A stretch of 29,388 nt of DNA from Symbiodinium natans (Eukaryota > Sar > Dinophyceae > Suessiales > Symbiodiniaceae). Position numbers and translations under genes: made by a program. The stretch spans positions 1 to 29,388 of the forward strand of contig CAJNDS010001194.1 in NCBI GenBank assembly GCA_905221605.1, given 5' to 3'. How positions within the stretch are numbered: the stretch's first letter is position 1; every line of letters begins with the position of its first letter. The notes beneath the pieces were generated by a model. That model was not told the DNA's origin. It ran no database searches and saw only the letters and a list, made by a program, of their open reading frames with translations. Positions 17,761 through 27,540 of this stretch are shown in pieces.

Positions 17761-19620
17761 TTGACTGTCGAGACTGCCCGAAGAGTTGGCATGGCGAGGA
17801 GGCAGCAGCAAGCCCGCAGGATAGAAAGTCGACAATTCGCGACAGCTAGGTTCAGATTACAAAGTCCACCGCATCTGTCGAATTGTCGCTGCCTCCTTCT
17901 TTGTCTATTTGACCTCTTTGGCCTATCTGACCCATGGGAAAGCACTAAATGAAGCCGAGTCGGCTTGACACTGTCACATTGTCATCACTGTCACACTGTA
18001 AGGCCCTGCCGCTGAACAGCCTCTGGGACCCACATGGGGCAAACACTTTTGTCTTCTGTTTGCACGGTCTGTCGCAGTGTCGCCTTTTCCGTCTTTCGAG
18101 GAACGAGAAGGACGGTTCCCTTCCTACCAGTCCTACCCGAGCGGGGAGCTCGAGCTCGGGGATGGCGGGCACTCGAGCTCTTCGAGCTCTTCGAGCTCTT
18201 CGAGCACTTCGAAGAGTCCGAGCTCTTCGAGCTCGCTCCGGTTTCCGCGCTAGCGGCTGCAGTCAGGGCAGCATCAGAAGCTTCAGAGGCGGCCAGCAGC
18301 ACGGGCCTGGCGTCGGAGTTATATAACACTGGTGAGCTCGTCTTTCCAAGGGTGCCATACAGTACCCTGAGGTGGCGCCAGCACGGACGGGCGCATCGAA
18401 TGCATCACATCCTTTAATGACTGACCTTTGCCAGATTCGCATTCAGAGCCGCGGCGCTGTTCAGTTGAAGAAAAACTGAATGCTCCACTCATGGATGTAG
18501 AGCTTTGACGACCTGTTGCTGATGTGCTGTCTGGTGCTCAGTATGGCTAAGCCGGCTAAGCGTGGCCCTTCATCTGTACGGAACCAGCCCCAACCCACCT
18601 CACCTACATTGTGCGGGTCTCTTCGTTTCTCTCCTCTTCCTAGTGTCCTGCCTTCTGTCTTCTGTTCTTTCTTTTGGGCCCTGGGGAGCGGGGAGCCTTC
18701 TTCCCTGCCTCCCCCACATTCCCCCACATTCGGAGAACCAAATTCACAGGTTGGGCAGACCGAGGTCGGCTCTGGCGAATCACCGCCTTGGCCTCGCTCG
18801 AACGGAGCGTCTTCTGACTAAACACTCAAAAAAAACAAACGCTCGATTGCTCTCCGCCTCCTTCTTCCGGCGTTTGGAGCTTGCCTGGAGCAAGTGCCGC
18901 AGGTGCCCTGAAACAAGCAACAGAACTTGCCACACCTCCCTTTCCAGGTGATACAGTCATGTACTACCACTTCCACACAGTTGAGTTGAACCCGCTAGGT
19001 AAAACGGTCAAGACCCTCGAAATTCTCTAACAGAAATTCTCAACGCGCAACTCTCATCCGCTTCTCAAACGATTGCAGTAGCAGCTACAGTTCGCCTCGG
19101 CTTCCTGCCAAGAAGCGTTTGGCACAAGCAGACACGGATCCGGTCTCCTTCCCCCCCCCCCATCGCTTGGAGGAGCTGCAAACCGATGCTGTGGGGGGTC
19201 CCACCTCCTCTTTTCCTGGAACCCCCCGACCTTGGACCCCTGAAACCCGCCTGAGACTCCTGGGACCCTTCCTGGGACCCCCTCCCCTTTTTTTTGAGGC
19301 CTTTCAAGACACCTTCTTTCCTCCTTTCCCGGCCTGGCTGCCGAGGCGGCGCGTGCAAGCGTTTACAATTAAGTTGCCCCGGGCCTTGGTCTCAGCATCG
19401 GAGTCGATCACCACGAGGGTCTCCTCCTCCGGTGGAATTAACAGCGACATGCAGAACACTTCACAAAAAGAATTCACTATACTGAACTTGGAACCCTAGC
19501 AAATTTCATAAATTTAGCTGTCTCTTAGGAATTAAAGTACCCAAAAAATATATAAAAAAAACTCCCACGTGCCCCTAAGACTTTAAGAAGAACATCGGCA
19601 ACTTCGGGGCCCTGTACTCT
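17761..19620. other. Stretch without a supportable gene
   Basis: It contains a 9-bp GAGCTCTTC array at 18175-18237, a C-rich tract at 19145-19290 and an AT-rich patch at 19498-19562. Possible coding at 17991-18329 (minus) is Ser/Lys-rich only because it covers the array. Confidence 0.4.
18175..18237. repeat. 9-bp tandem repeat GAGCTCTTC
   Basis: Seven units, two of them diverged. The palindromic GAGCTC and TTCGAA cores let the array fold on itself. It is open on both strands (Glu-Leu-Phe on plus, Ser-Lys on minus). Confidence 0.85.
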
Positions 19621-20238
19621 CTACCCTATCTCCTCTCCTGTGTGCTGGGCGCCGGTGTCTCTTGCTCCCGCTGTCTCTTCAGCATCCTGTGTGCTGCCCA
19701 CGGCGACAGCATTCTGCACATGATGGCCGGCTACACGTTCAGAGTCGTCCGGATATCGATGTGGGGTCTTTTCAGGCGACAGAGTTGCGTTGAGGCGTTT
19801 TTTCTTCTCAAGGCACTGTGAAGACAGGCACACCAGCCACCAGGGGCCGCTGCTGCAAGCGGTTGTGCACCAGGAGCGTGCGCATGCGCCGACGTGACTC
19901 CTCGAGACAGGATGAGAGAGCATTCTTTTAGCAATTGTGGGAGAACCAGGATGTGAAAACCTAAATGCGAGAAGCAATTCGTGAGCATCGCGAAGCACGA
20001 CTCGGCGGATCAAGACGGGGAGCGGTCTCGCCTCCCTAGCATCGTCCTGCAGCTTTCCCCCGCAGCACTTAAGCAGCACACTTGCCGTAAGCTGCAGATG
20101 AGTGGGGGCGTTGCCTGATCTCGCCGCGTACCTTTCACCTTGCGGCGTTTCACCGCTGCGGCGACGGTTTGGCCATATGCTGAGATGCTGAGACATCAAC
20201 TGAAGACGCCACGCTTTGCTTCTCCTCAGGATTTCCAC
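19621..20238 (-). CDS. Possible coding stretch, unknown protein
   Basis: An open minus-strand frame of about 205 codons. The stretch LLKCCGGKLQDDAREARPLP and VLIRRVVLRDAHELLLAFRF (about 19955-20080) is protein-like; the Ala/Thr/Gly-rich end is not. No splice sites were fixed and no family recognised. It could be a genuine exon inside a longer open frame, or chance. Confidence 0.3.
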   Translation of the reverse strand: MEILRRSKAWRLQLMSQHLSIWPNRRRSGETPQGERYAARSGNAPTHLQLTASVLLKCCGGKLQDDAREARPLPVLIRRVVLRDAHELLLAFRFSHPGSPTIAKRMLSHPVSRSHVGACARSWCTTACSSGPWWLVCLSSQCLEKKKRLNATLSPEKTPHRYPDDSERVAGHHVQNAVAVGSTQDAEETAGARDTGAQHTGEEIG

Positions 20239-20885
20239 ACCACATGTGTCTGATTTTGAGCGAAAGTAAGTTGGTAATCTTCACAGATGCCCATGCCTCG
20301 TGAATCCGCGACCTGCAGGCATAATGATCCACATCAGACTAGCAGCTGCTAGCATACTAGGGGGGAGCTACTCGCTGCTTTCGGGAACGTTGGCCTCTCT
20401 TCGGTCCACGCTTGCTCGTCCACTTTTGAAGAAGCCTCCGGCTTTGTTGTTTTTGTGTTACTTGCTTCGTTTTGCTTCCGGTTTGTTGCTCATTCTCGCT
20501 CCTACCACTTTCTCAGGCGGTTCTCCGCGCAGGAGCGCCTGCATCTGTCTGCGCATCTGCGCGAGCTGCTGGACCTGCTGAAAGCTCGCTCCACTTTATG
20601 CTGCAACGCCTGGCTTCTCCATGCCTTTCAGATGCAGGACAGTACCATCTGCTGAAAAAAGGAATGCGCTTCGTCGTGATGTCGCCTTCGCTTGGAGCTG
20701 AATCCGTTGCAGCTCCTGCCACAACCACACGTTGGGCCTGTATGCCGAACTGCTACGACTCGGACAGTACACATTGCCTGTCCTGGCGTTTGGCCAGCAC
20801 CAGCCTTCGCGAGAGGCAACGTATATTCTACATATGTACTGATGTGAGGCCCGCCCCACTGTCCCTAGCGAGTCTGCACACACGT

Positions 20886-20967
20886 ACTACAGTAGTGGCC
20901 GCTGCCTTCTACGAACACCCAAGCTTCCGCCGAGTCCCACGAGTTCTGGGTGCCGTCAGGCCAAGCT
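20886..20967 (-). CDS. Possible short exon, unknown protein
   Basis: After a good acceptor (TTGTTCTTAG) the minus strand reads LAWPDGTQNSWDSAEAWVFV and EGSGHYCS, reaching GTAC|GTGTGT, a plausible GT donor. Composition is protein-like. Neither neighbouring exon was identified and no family is recognised. Confidence 0.3.
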
Positions 20968-21741
20968 AAGAACAATCTTCCGGGTCCAGAGTTTTCCTTG
21001 GACTGACTTTTCGCTGCCATAGTAAAAGTTGATGAACGGAACATATAGGGTGAATGGTTCACGGTTCTATTGTGCGATCACAAGTTCATGAGCATTGCGA
21101 CTGATGGTGTGAGAGGGAAAGAGAGGTTAAACTTTGTCTGCCTCTAAATTTGGGAGTTTTTTTTTGGGTCTGAGTCTAAGGAAACTGATTCAGTGGTAAG
21201 TTGCCATGACGGTATCATGGGAAAACGTGGACTAGACACGTGGCTGGGGTCCCGAGGGTGGGTTCCTTCGTGCTGGGTACTAAATGAACTGGGGACCACG
21301 TAATAGGGAACCCCTTGGGTATCTTAGGTATCTTCACACAGAGAGAAGAACACTGCGAGAGCCCCAGGAGCTCGACCCAAGCATGTGCAAACATCGTACA
21401 CTGTTCGCTCTCAGAGCCACGCCTGGCCAATCCCTCGCGGGCCTCGGCCTCAACAAGGCACCAACTCAACTTCAGTGAGGATGGGGGCCCCACAACAGCA
21501 GAGTAGAACGAGCATGAGTACATTGAAAACCAGGATGACACCCACCGAAATCCACCTTTCAACTTTTTGAAGCTCCCCCCATCCCCCATCCTTTCAACAA
21601 ATCGAATGCCTTGAGCTCCGACTCGCTCTGCTCAGTGTCCTCGGCCTCAACTCGTGGCGTTCCGACCTCTGCACACGAGGGCTTCCCAGGGCATGCCGGG
21701 CCTCTAAACGAGCTCAGAGAAGCTGCTGTGCAGCAATCCAG

Positions 21742-21786
21742 CCTCAAGTCCCTCAAGGGCCCTCAAGTCCCTCAAGTCCCTCACCC
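21742..21786. repeat. 9-bp tandem repeat CCTCAAGTC
   Basis: Four to five copies, one expanded to 10 bp. Confidence 0.75.
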
Positions 21787-22267
21787 TCAACACCGGCCTT
21801 AACCGCCCTTGTTCTCTCGTAAACTCCACTCCGCTCCTCAGCGCTTCTGAGTTGAGCCAACAACAATTTGTACTTCCTCTGCCCTCCCCGCCCTCGGGGG
21901 GAAAGCCCCGGGGGGGGGGCGAGAGTTGTGAGGACGGCCCCCCGCTTGGAGAGCTGCGAGGTGGAACCTCGCGAGGAGCCTCACTCACTTCCAGCCCTCG
22001 CAAAGGCACTCCACGGAGGAGAGGACCTCAGAGAAAGAACAGAAGGGGCAACAGATCTTTCCTCATGGCGCATTATTTCAGAAGCGACTCTCCAGTTTAA
22101 CTGTTAAGCTCCCCTCCCCCCCAAAACCCCCGAGCTGCGAGCGGGCCCCGACCGCAGGCAACGAAGCGGCCTGTGACAAGGCCGAATTTTCCCATCCGTT
22201 CCCTTGCACGACGCATGGTGCCGCATGGAAATGGCGTGACGGTGCATGCCGCGTGCATCGAAAGCAT

Positions 22268-22319
22268 GCTTCATGAATGCTTGACTCTTCAAATTATACT
22301 CTTGGCCATTTCATGAAGC
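22268..22319. other. Inverted repeat GCTTCATGAA / TTCATGAAGC
   Basis: Perfect 10-bp arms at 22268-22277 and 22310-22319 around a 32-nt AT-rich loop. Confidence 0.6.
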
Positions 22320-22786
22320 AAGCTCGAAGAGATACCTCATATGCAAGCCAACTTTTTTGGCGAAGCCAACATGAGCATCCACCTCTTCTCCAACGGAGAG
22401 CCCCTTTCCAGGAACTCCTCAAACAAAAGCAAAGGAAATATCTTGGGCCTAATGGGTCTGCACGCGCTCTGCGGGGATTTATAACCTGCTTTTTTTTAAG
22501 AGGGGTGGCTGCTTTCCAAGGGAATGTAGAACCGACAACAAGAACATTTCCACTGCGCTACGAAGCTAAAGTTACAAGTTCACACTGGCGGGGCACGTGG
22601 TTTGCAATACGCTTGTGCTCAACCGAACTATGGCCTAACCAAACATGTAAGCTCAAAGCAGTTGCCAAACACCGCAGAGCTTGCCAACCACTGCAGCAAG
22701 ATATTCGTTGCAGCTTCTCACAGCTGCTTGTTTGCTACAACTGGGCAAAGCGCTACTCTCGGGAAGAGAAGCCGTTGAACAATTAA
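22277..22786 (+). CDS. Long open frame, doubtful
   Basis: A plus-strand frame of about 169 codons without stops, ending in TAA. Some stretches look protein-like (RYEAKVTSSHWRGTWFAIRL), but there is no recognisable domain, no good start and no splice evidence. Confidence 0.2.
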   Translation: MLDSSNYTLGHFMKQARRDTSYASQLFWRSQHEHPPLLQRRAPFQELLKQKQRKYLGPNGSARALRGFITCFFLRGVAAFQGNVEPTTRTFPLRYEAKVTSSHWRGTWFAIRLCSTELWPNQTCKLKAVAKHRRACQPLQQDIRCSFSQLLVCYNWAKRYSREEKPLNN

Positions 22787-23004
22787 GGGACATGTGCAAC
22801 GATTGAACCGATCGCTGCATTTTCTTGTTGGTTTGTGTTTTGACATGCGACGTATGGCCTCAGAGTCGAAAACGATTTTGAGACTTGCGGTCCTCTTCTC
22901 GGGGAATTGAATGCTGAAGTGAACTGACAGCTGGAGAAAGCCTTGCTTTGCTGCAGCACGCAGCTCTACACATTTTGCACCTGCGACCCCACCGCATGTG
23001 GCAC

Positions 23005-23208
23005 TCAGAGTCCAAGAAAAGCCTTTGCGGCGTCCTCTGCATCAATGTCGGCATCTTTAGCCTTGCGTTTGCGATTTTCAGGCCTTGGCCGTTTCGCCTT
23101 GGCTGCTTTGTACTTCTTGCACGATTTCCGAATGACGGTAGTTTTGAACTTGGCCATTTCCTCTCTCGTGCTTTGCGGAAGCCATGCTGCGAAGATATCC
23201 AAGTCCGA
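23005..23208 (-). CDS. Likely exon of a small basic protein
   Basis: From an ATG the minus strand encodes MSAFSDLDIFAAWLPQSTRE, EMAKFKTTVIRKSCKKYKAA, then a strongly basic KRPRPENRKRKAKDADID and AEDAAKAFLGL before a stop. The Lys/Arg cluster could be a nuclear signal or a nucleic-acid contact. The frame also runs a few codons upstream (IKAE), so this may be a last exon rather than a whole gene. No family is recognised. Confidence 0.45.
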   Translation of the reverse strand, partial: SDLDIFAAWLPQSTREEMAKFKTTVIRKSCKKYKAAKAKRPRPENRKRKAKDADIDAEDAAKAFLGL

Positions 23209-23261
23209 GAAGGCGGACATTTCAGCTTTATATCATATGCCCCGTTTCTTGTAGGCCCCAC

Positions 23262-24532
23262 TGCACATCGAAAGCCCCAAGCCCCATGTCCTCCACGGGA
23301 ACCGATTGCCGACTGGAGCTCGTTGGCCTCTCACAAGCAAAGACATTGAAATGCTTCCCAGTGCTTCCCAGTGCTGCTCTCCTCGACTTGAGGCCCTGCC
23401 AACGAAAAGCCGTGGGCGAGTGACTTAGGAGTTACATGAAGCCGGTCAGGTTCGTGATGTTACACAAAGTGGGAGGTTGGGGCAGAAGCTTGGTGGGGGC
23501 GTAGCGGGTGTGTGGTGCATGCTGACAGAACCTCAAATACATGTTCCGTCTCTGGTGCTTTCGGGGGTTGTGGCAGTTGTGGTTGTTGGGGATGCCAGAT
23601 GTGCTGTCGGAGGAAGATTTGCGCATGTTTTGTTCATCTTTGCTCTCCCGGGACTCCAGCGCCGCAAAATTTGTGCGCGGGGTGGACAGGTTTACGCCGG
23701 AAATCGACCATGGGAATCTACTGTCGGATTTGACCGGAAGAGATTTATTTGTCTGCCCAAGAAATTTGAGCTATTTGACGGTGTACTTCTGGGAGCGGGG
23801 GAGCGAGGGTGGAGGAGGGTGGAGGAGGGTGGAGGAGGGTGGAGGAGGGTGGAGGAGGGTGGAGGAAGGTGGAGGAAGGTGGAGGAGGGTCGAGGCCGGT
23901 GGAGGAGGTTGGGGGCGGGTGGGGGCAGGGGGGAAAAACGAAAGACTAGCTACACTGTGCATGTCGGAATGATTTCCCCTCTCCAAACCACTTTGGGTCA
24001 TGAAACGAGCCGCGCAGGCGATGCATTATCAATGCCAGGCAGGCAATTACCCGCAAGAGCAGCGAAGCGGTGAGAGGCAGAGTTCGTGGGCATGCCATGC
24101 TTTGAGCACTGCCCAAAAAAGTCTCAGTTGCATTCTCTCGCTTGCGCTTGGCTGGCTGTGCCCTGAATTCCGCCGGCTTCGGAGAGACCTGCCAGACCAA
24201 TCATGAACCTTGACTTCACATGTAGTATCTGCAGCGAACACAAGCATGACCGCAGAAGCAGATACATAACAAGCACGAGGTACGCTCTACGACTCTGCGG
24301 AATTCATAAATTACCGACGCCCTCTTGCGGCACGCTTCCGACATTCTGTCCTGCCAATCGGATTTCCGATCACGTGGACGTTGCGAAGTCCTCTGTTGGT
24401 TCAATGTCTCTAAAGCCAAATCACATTCCCTATACCTGCCAAGTAGCGCCCCCTGCGAGTGCAAGTCAGGTCGTCAGCCGCAATAATCGCTTGTTGGTGC
24501 TGCGGCATTAGATTTGTACTTCAACTCTCACG
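23262..24532. other. Stretch between genes
   Basis: It holds a G-rich 10-bp minisatellite (23807-23905). The 24000-24530 part lies 3' of the kinase stop and would include its 3' UTR; I see no dinoflagellate-specific polyadenylation motif to mark its end. Confidence 0.4.
23807..23905. repeat. G-rich 10-bp minisatellite GGAGGAGGGT
   Basis: About nine tandem copies, the later ones diverged (GGAGGAAGGT). The G-runs on the plus strand could form quadruplexes. Frames over it give Gly/Trp/Arg/Glu repeats and are artefacts. Confidence 0.9.
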
Positions 24533-26306
24533 TCACGTGTGGCTTCGTGCGGCGTCCTTGTCCCAGCCTGTCTTTGGATCCTGCAATGCCACAAGACATG
24601 ACAGGCAATGCATCACGCTGAATGTCTGCCGGAAGCCCTGCCTTATATGGAATCTGTGGCGGCATGTCTTCTTTGTTGGGAGAGAAGTTTGCTATGTCCT
24701 GGCAGACCGATGGGTAAGACCTGTCATACTTTGCCGTAGGCTGTGCATGCCCGTCTTTCAAGGACGTGGGCAGCATCGTTCCCTATTCGCTGCCAGCTTC
24801 GTTGGCTCCTTCTTGCCCTTCACCGTGGGGATATAGGGCGGTGTCATCATGAAGTTAGCACACTCCTCCCAGCTGAAGCCCTGGAACCAGGCCTCGAGCA
24901 AACGAGACCGTTCCAAGCAGGGAACCCAAAGAACTCAAGGAACACAAGGAACCCAAGGAACCCAAGGAACCCTCTCGCACTTTCTCACGTTGCTGTCGGG
25001 GCGCCTGCTGCTTGATGTTCTGGGTGCCCCCTTTCTTCATCGGCAGCCGCTCGCCTCGGAAGAGACAGCGGCCCAAGAGAGCGACCGCTGTGTCGAAGCA
25101 ACAAAGAATCCAACGTGTGCCGAGATTGCCGAGCTCTCTGGGCATCAGGCTGGGGGATGCGTTGCAAAGCCCTTTCACCAGGGTTTCGATATTGCCTTTC
25201 AGCTTCTTGGGGAAGTTCACCTTGTTGATCCCCTTCTGGACCTCCCGTGAGGTGACACGCTTTCAGCCATGCCTTTAAAGCCTCAGTTGGCCTTGGCGTA
25301 GATCTGCATGGGTGAGGCCGACTCAAAGGGTGGATGACCCGAGCACAGCTCAAAGGTCAAGATCCCAAGCGTCCACCAGTCCACCTGTCAGACTTAGTTT
25401 TTAGACTGTGAGTCCCAACATACTGGTCACGCCTCAACCCTTTGGGGAAGCTGAGGGCAGGTCAGCCAACGTGTGGCCTCTTTGCCAATGCGCAAGCAAG
25501 CACGCAGCGGAAGCGCAGCAAGAAAGCGCGGCTGATTTCCAAGACATGTCAACAGTGCTTTGGTCTCAGCCTTTGGAGGCGATGAGCTCCGGAGCAAAGT
25601 AGTCCTTCAGACATGTCTTGGGTTCTTGACAGGGATGTTGTGCAACTGAAGGGTCACTAGATTATTTGTGTGTGTGTGCGTGCAAAAAAAGGGGGAGGGG
25701 GGCGGGTTGTTCTTGCTGTCCAGCGGCTGGTGTTCCACATGTTGTGAAGGTCTTCCCAGGTACAACCTCCCAAAGACAAAGAGAAGGCAACACAAAAAAC
25801 GGAGAGCTGGACTTCCAATACTGCCTTACACTGCGCAAACGCCAAGGCCGTCAAAGAAACTTTGGCCAGTCCCATGTCCGTGAGCTTCACGTGGCCCGTT
25901 TCGTTCAGCAGCAGGTTCTCCTAAGCTCCGACTCAGGAATATGAAGGAATATGAAGTCTGAAGAACGCTGTTTGCTGTTTGCTTTGATTTTTACCTGCGC
26001 GTTCTAAGCAACATCTTCTACAACAATCTCTTCTTCTCGAACACGAGGCGCCGGTTTTAGGTCTCGGAAGATGATCTTCTTGCTGTGGAGGTGTTCGAAA
26101 GCGAAGACGGTGCCCGCCACGTAGAACTTTGCACACTTCTCCTTAGAGGCACAAAAAAACCGGAAGCGTTCTAGCCTTTGATGTCCTCTCTGCTGAGCCG
26201 AAGCTTCGTTTCCCCAGAAGTTCTTCTTGTTGTACGTTGCATAGAGCTCGCCGCCCAACGCCAACTCTAGGAGGAAGTAAAGGGACTGGTCATAGTTGTA
26301 GGTCTC
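24533..26306 (-). CDS. AGC-family Ser/Thr protein kinase (PKA/PKG-like), hinge to C-terminus, 12 exons
   Basis: Transfers phosphate from ATP to Ser/Thr. Exons on the minus strand: 26306-26205, 26141-26052, 25920-25861, 25766-25728, 25604-25571, 25477-25464, 25384-25292, 25241-25151, 25054-25005, 24892-24794, 24698-24642, 24580-24533. They total 777 nt, 258 codons plus TGA, with every junction in phase. Motifs in order: LYFLLELALGGELYATYNKK (hinge), KFYVAGTVFAFEHLHSKK, catalytic loop FRDLKPEN, metal-binding DMG (in place of DFG), activation loop KTFTTCGTP with its phosphorylatable Thr, DYFAPEL, VDWWTLGILTFELCSGHPPF, RLPMKKGGTQNIK, AWFQGFSWE, and an AGC tail with PPYIPTVKGKK, EDMPPQIPYK and GWDKD. 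DMG in place of DFG occurs in related alveolate kinases as I recall them. The glycine-rich loop, Lys72-type lysine and alpha-C glutamate are not found intact, so 5' exons are lost, damaged or diverged. Cyclic-nucleotide domains are not in view, so PKA versus PKG is open. Confidence 0.92.
24921..24974. repeat. 9-bp tandem repeat GGAACCCAA inside a kinase intron
   Basis: Six units, exactly 54 bp, within the intron at 24893-25004. Confidence 0.9.
25464..25477 (-). other. 14-nt microexon of the kinase gene
   Basis: The preceding exon ends ASK plus one base (AAAG|GC) and the next begins VDWW in phase 0. The family has G-H-T-x-A between these. In the intervening DNA, AG|GCCACACGTTGGCT|GA supplies exactly Gly (split codon), His, Thr, Leu, Ala and restores phase. 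It uses the AG|G acceptor shared by all introns of the gene and the gene's only GA donor. Confidence 0.8.
25667..25708. repeat. (GT)n and poly-purine run inside a kinase intron
   Basis: TGTGTGTGTGTGCGTGC followed by an A-run and a G-rich run, in the intron at 25605-25727. On the transcribed strand this gives a pyrimidine-rich tract. Confidence 0.8.
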
Positions 26307-26307
26307 C

Positions 26308-26400
26308 TCAGCTACCAGTCCCAGGCATACGCTCTTGAAGCCAAGTCTGTTTTTTCGGATTCCTCCTACAAGTGCATTGTCAAGCCAAAGGTGTTTTCTG
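26308..26400 (-). pseudogene. Possible decayed kinase N-lobe remnant
   Basis: Directly upstream of the first secure kinase exon the minus strand shows ENTFGLTMHL, a stop, EESEKTDLA, then after a 1-nt shift FKSVCLGLVAE. This resembles a glycine-loop strand followed by the ALK-type lysine strand of AGC kinases. The alpha-C region that should follow is absent: the sequence abuts ETYNYDQSLY with no gap. The match is weak and could be chance. Confidence 0.35.
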
Positions 26401-26949
26401 CAGGCCGGCTTAGGGGTTCTGGCTCAAGGCTGTCAGATCTTCATCGATTCGGAGGTTCGTCGTCGATTGTCCTGTTGTGTCCTACCTGCCCCTGGCATCT
26501 GCGGCCCTTGCGCTGGAGGGTAGAGAGCAATTCATGTCTATACACAAACACACACATATTTTTTCTCTATATATGGTACCCGCAAGACTCAAGCAAGCAA
26601 GCTCAGGCAGCTCAGGGAAAAACCTCGTTTGGGAAAAAACACCCTGAGCTCCACCGACCTGCAAACTATACAGACCAGCGAGCCTGTGCGCACACCCCAC
26701 TGCCAAGAGACAAGCGGAAAACCCAACACCCCACACCACACCCAAGCCAAAACCAACCAAAAACCCAAAGCACCAACCCAAGAAAAAACCCAAGCAAAGG
26801 AAAACCAAAAGAAGACCCAGCACGAACCCCTGGCAGAGAGGAGGGCGAACAACTGGAGCAGTTGCAGGCGGCTGGAAAAGTAGCGGCCCTGGAAGGCTCT
26901 GCAACAAACGTTGGAAGAATCCCCTTACACGAGCTTACACGCAAGCCCC
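26401..26949. other. Stretch without a supportable gene
   Basis: It holds an AC/AT microsatellite (26541-26577) and an A/C-rich simple region (26690-26820) built from AAACCC/CCAA-type words. Open frames here reflect that bias. Confidence 0.45.
26690..26820. repeat. A/C-rich low-complexity region
   Basis: About 130 nt of ACCCAA/AACCAAAA-type words with almost no T or G on the plus strand. Confidence 0.7.
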
Positions 26950-27198
26950 TCAAGGCGCAGCGAAAGGGCTTGGTGCCGCAGCAGGCTTGGGGAGGCGCCT
27001 GAGCACGGCCCGCGCATTCTCACGCTGCAAGGTGACGTCTGGAGGAGCTGATCAACCACCAGTCCCGTGGCCTCTCCTGTTTGGGCAGCTATGAGTGAGC
27101 CAAGCGCCTTCCACGTGCGCATGGCCTCGGGGGCCCACCCCCCTGCACAAGCCTCCGCAACGAGCGGCACGAACTGAAGGCCGGCCGCCGTGCACTAC
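26950..27198 (-). pseudogene. C-terminal end of a second type of non-LTR retrotransposon RT protein
   Basis: The minus strand encodes AAGLQFVPLVAEACAGGW, APEAMRTWKALGSLIAAQTG and EATGLVVDQLLQ. After a shift it reads DVTLQRENARAVLRRLPKP and ends at a TGA (26950-26952). From memory, the FVPLV.EA..GGW and LQRENAR.VLRR signatures recur at the C-terminus of many dinoflagellate RT-like proteins. This piece has one frameshift and no RT core. It is a different family from the element at 627-5632. Confidence 0.55.
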
Positions 27199-27540
27199 AT
27201 GGCAATTTGTTGGTGCGAGCGTACCCCCCCCCCCATGTACCCACGCCTTTTTCCAGAATCTCAGCTTTTCAGAAAGGCGTGGGTTATGGGGATCGGGTGA
27301 GGGAAGCACGATTACTTGTAACCTTTTTTTTGCGTACCTGTAACTTTCTGCGTTTTTGCTACATTTACTTGCTTGTAACTTCTTTTTGTGCTTACTCGTT
27401 ACTCGTAACTTTTCCGTGCCGTTTCCCGAGGAGGGGTGCCAAAACCCTTGCTTGCCTATAACTTTTTTCGGCCTCAAACTGTGAATGCTGTGAATTATAG
27501 CATATGCAGTCCGTTACAGGCTTCAAGTCTTGCAACTTGC
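27199..27540. other. Stretch without a gene, T-rich sub-repeats
   Basis: Between 27317 and 27470 the words TTACTTGTAACTTTTT and close variants recur (about 27311, 27340, 27370, 27395, 27451), a short diverged tandem repeat. Confidence 0.5.
27311..27470. repeat. Diverged repeat of (TTAC)TTGTAACTTTTT words
   Basis: At least five occurrences of TGTAACTTtt or CGTAACTTtt or ATAACTTTTTT at irregular spacing. Confidence 0.6.

Larger units (their letters stand above)
20239..22276. other. Stretch with few supportable features
   Basis: Aside from a short exon-like piece at 20886-20967 and a 9-bp repeat at 21742-21786, nothing clear is seen. There are runs of T (21151) and G (21909). Confidence 0.4.

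Noticed and set aside
23541-23972. Plus-strand frames of about 140-200 codons with Gly/Trp/Arg/Glu repeats
   Set aside because: Their length comes from the 10-bp minisatellite, which keeps all frames open.
26412-26425. TTCTGGCTCAAGG on the plus strand, close to the spliced-leader 3' end
   Set aside because: It is on the opposite strand to the kinase gene and only about 11 bases match; probably chance.
26482-26953. Minus-strand frames rich in Phe/Leu/Gly/Trp (membrane-like)
   Set aside because: They read the complement of an A/C-rich low-complexity region; the hydrophobicity is a composition effect.
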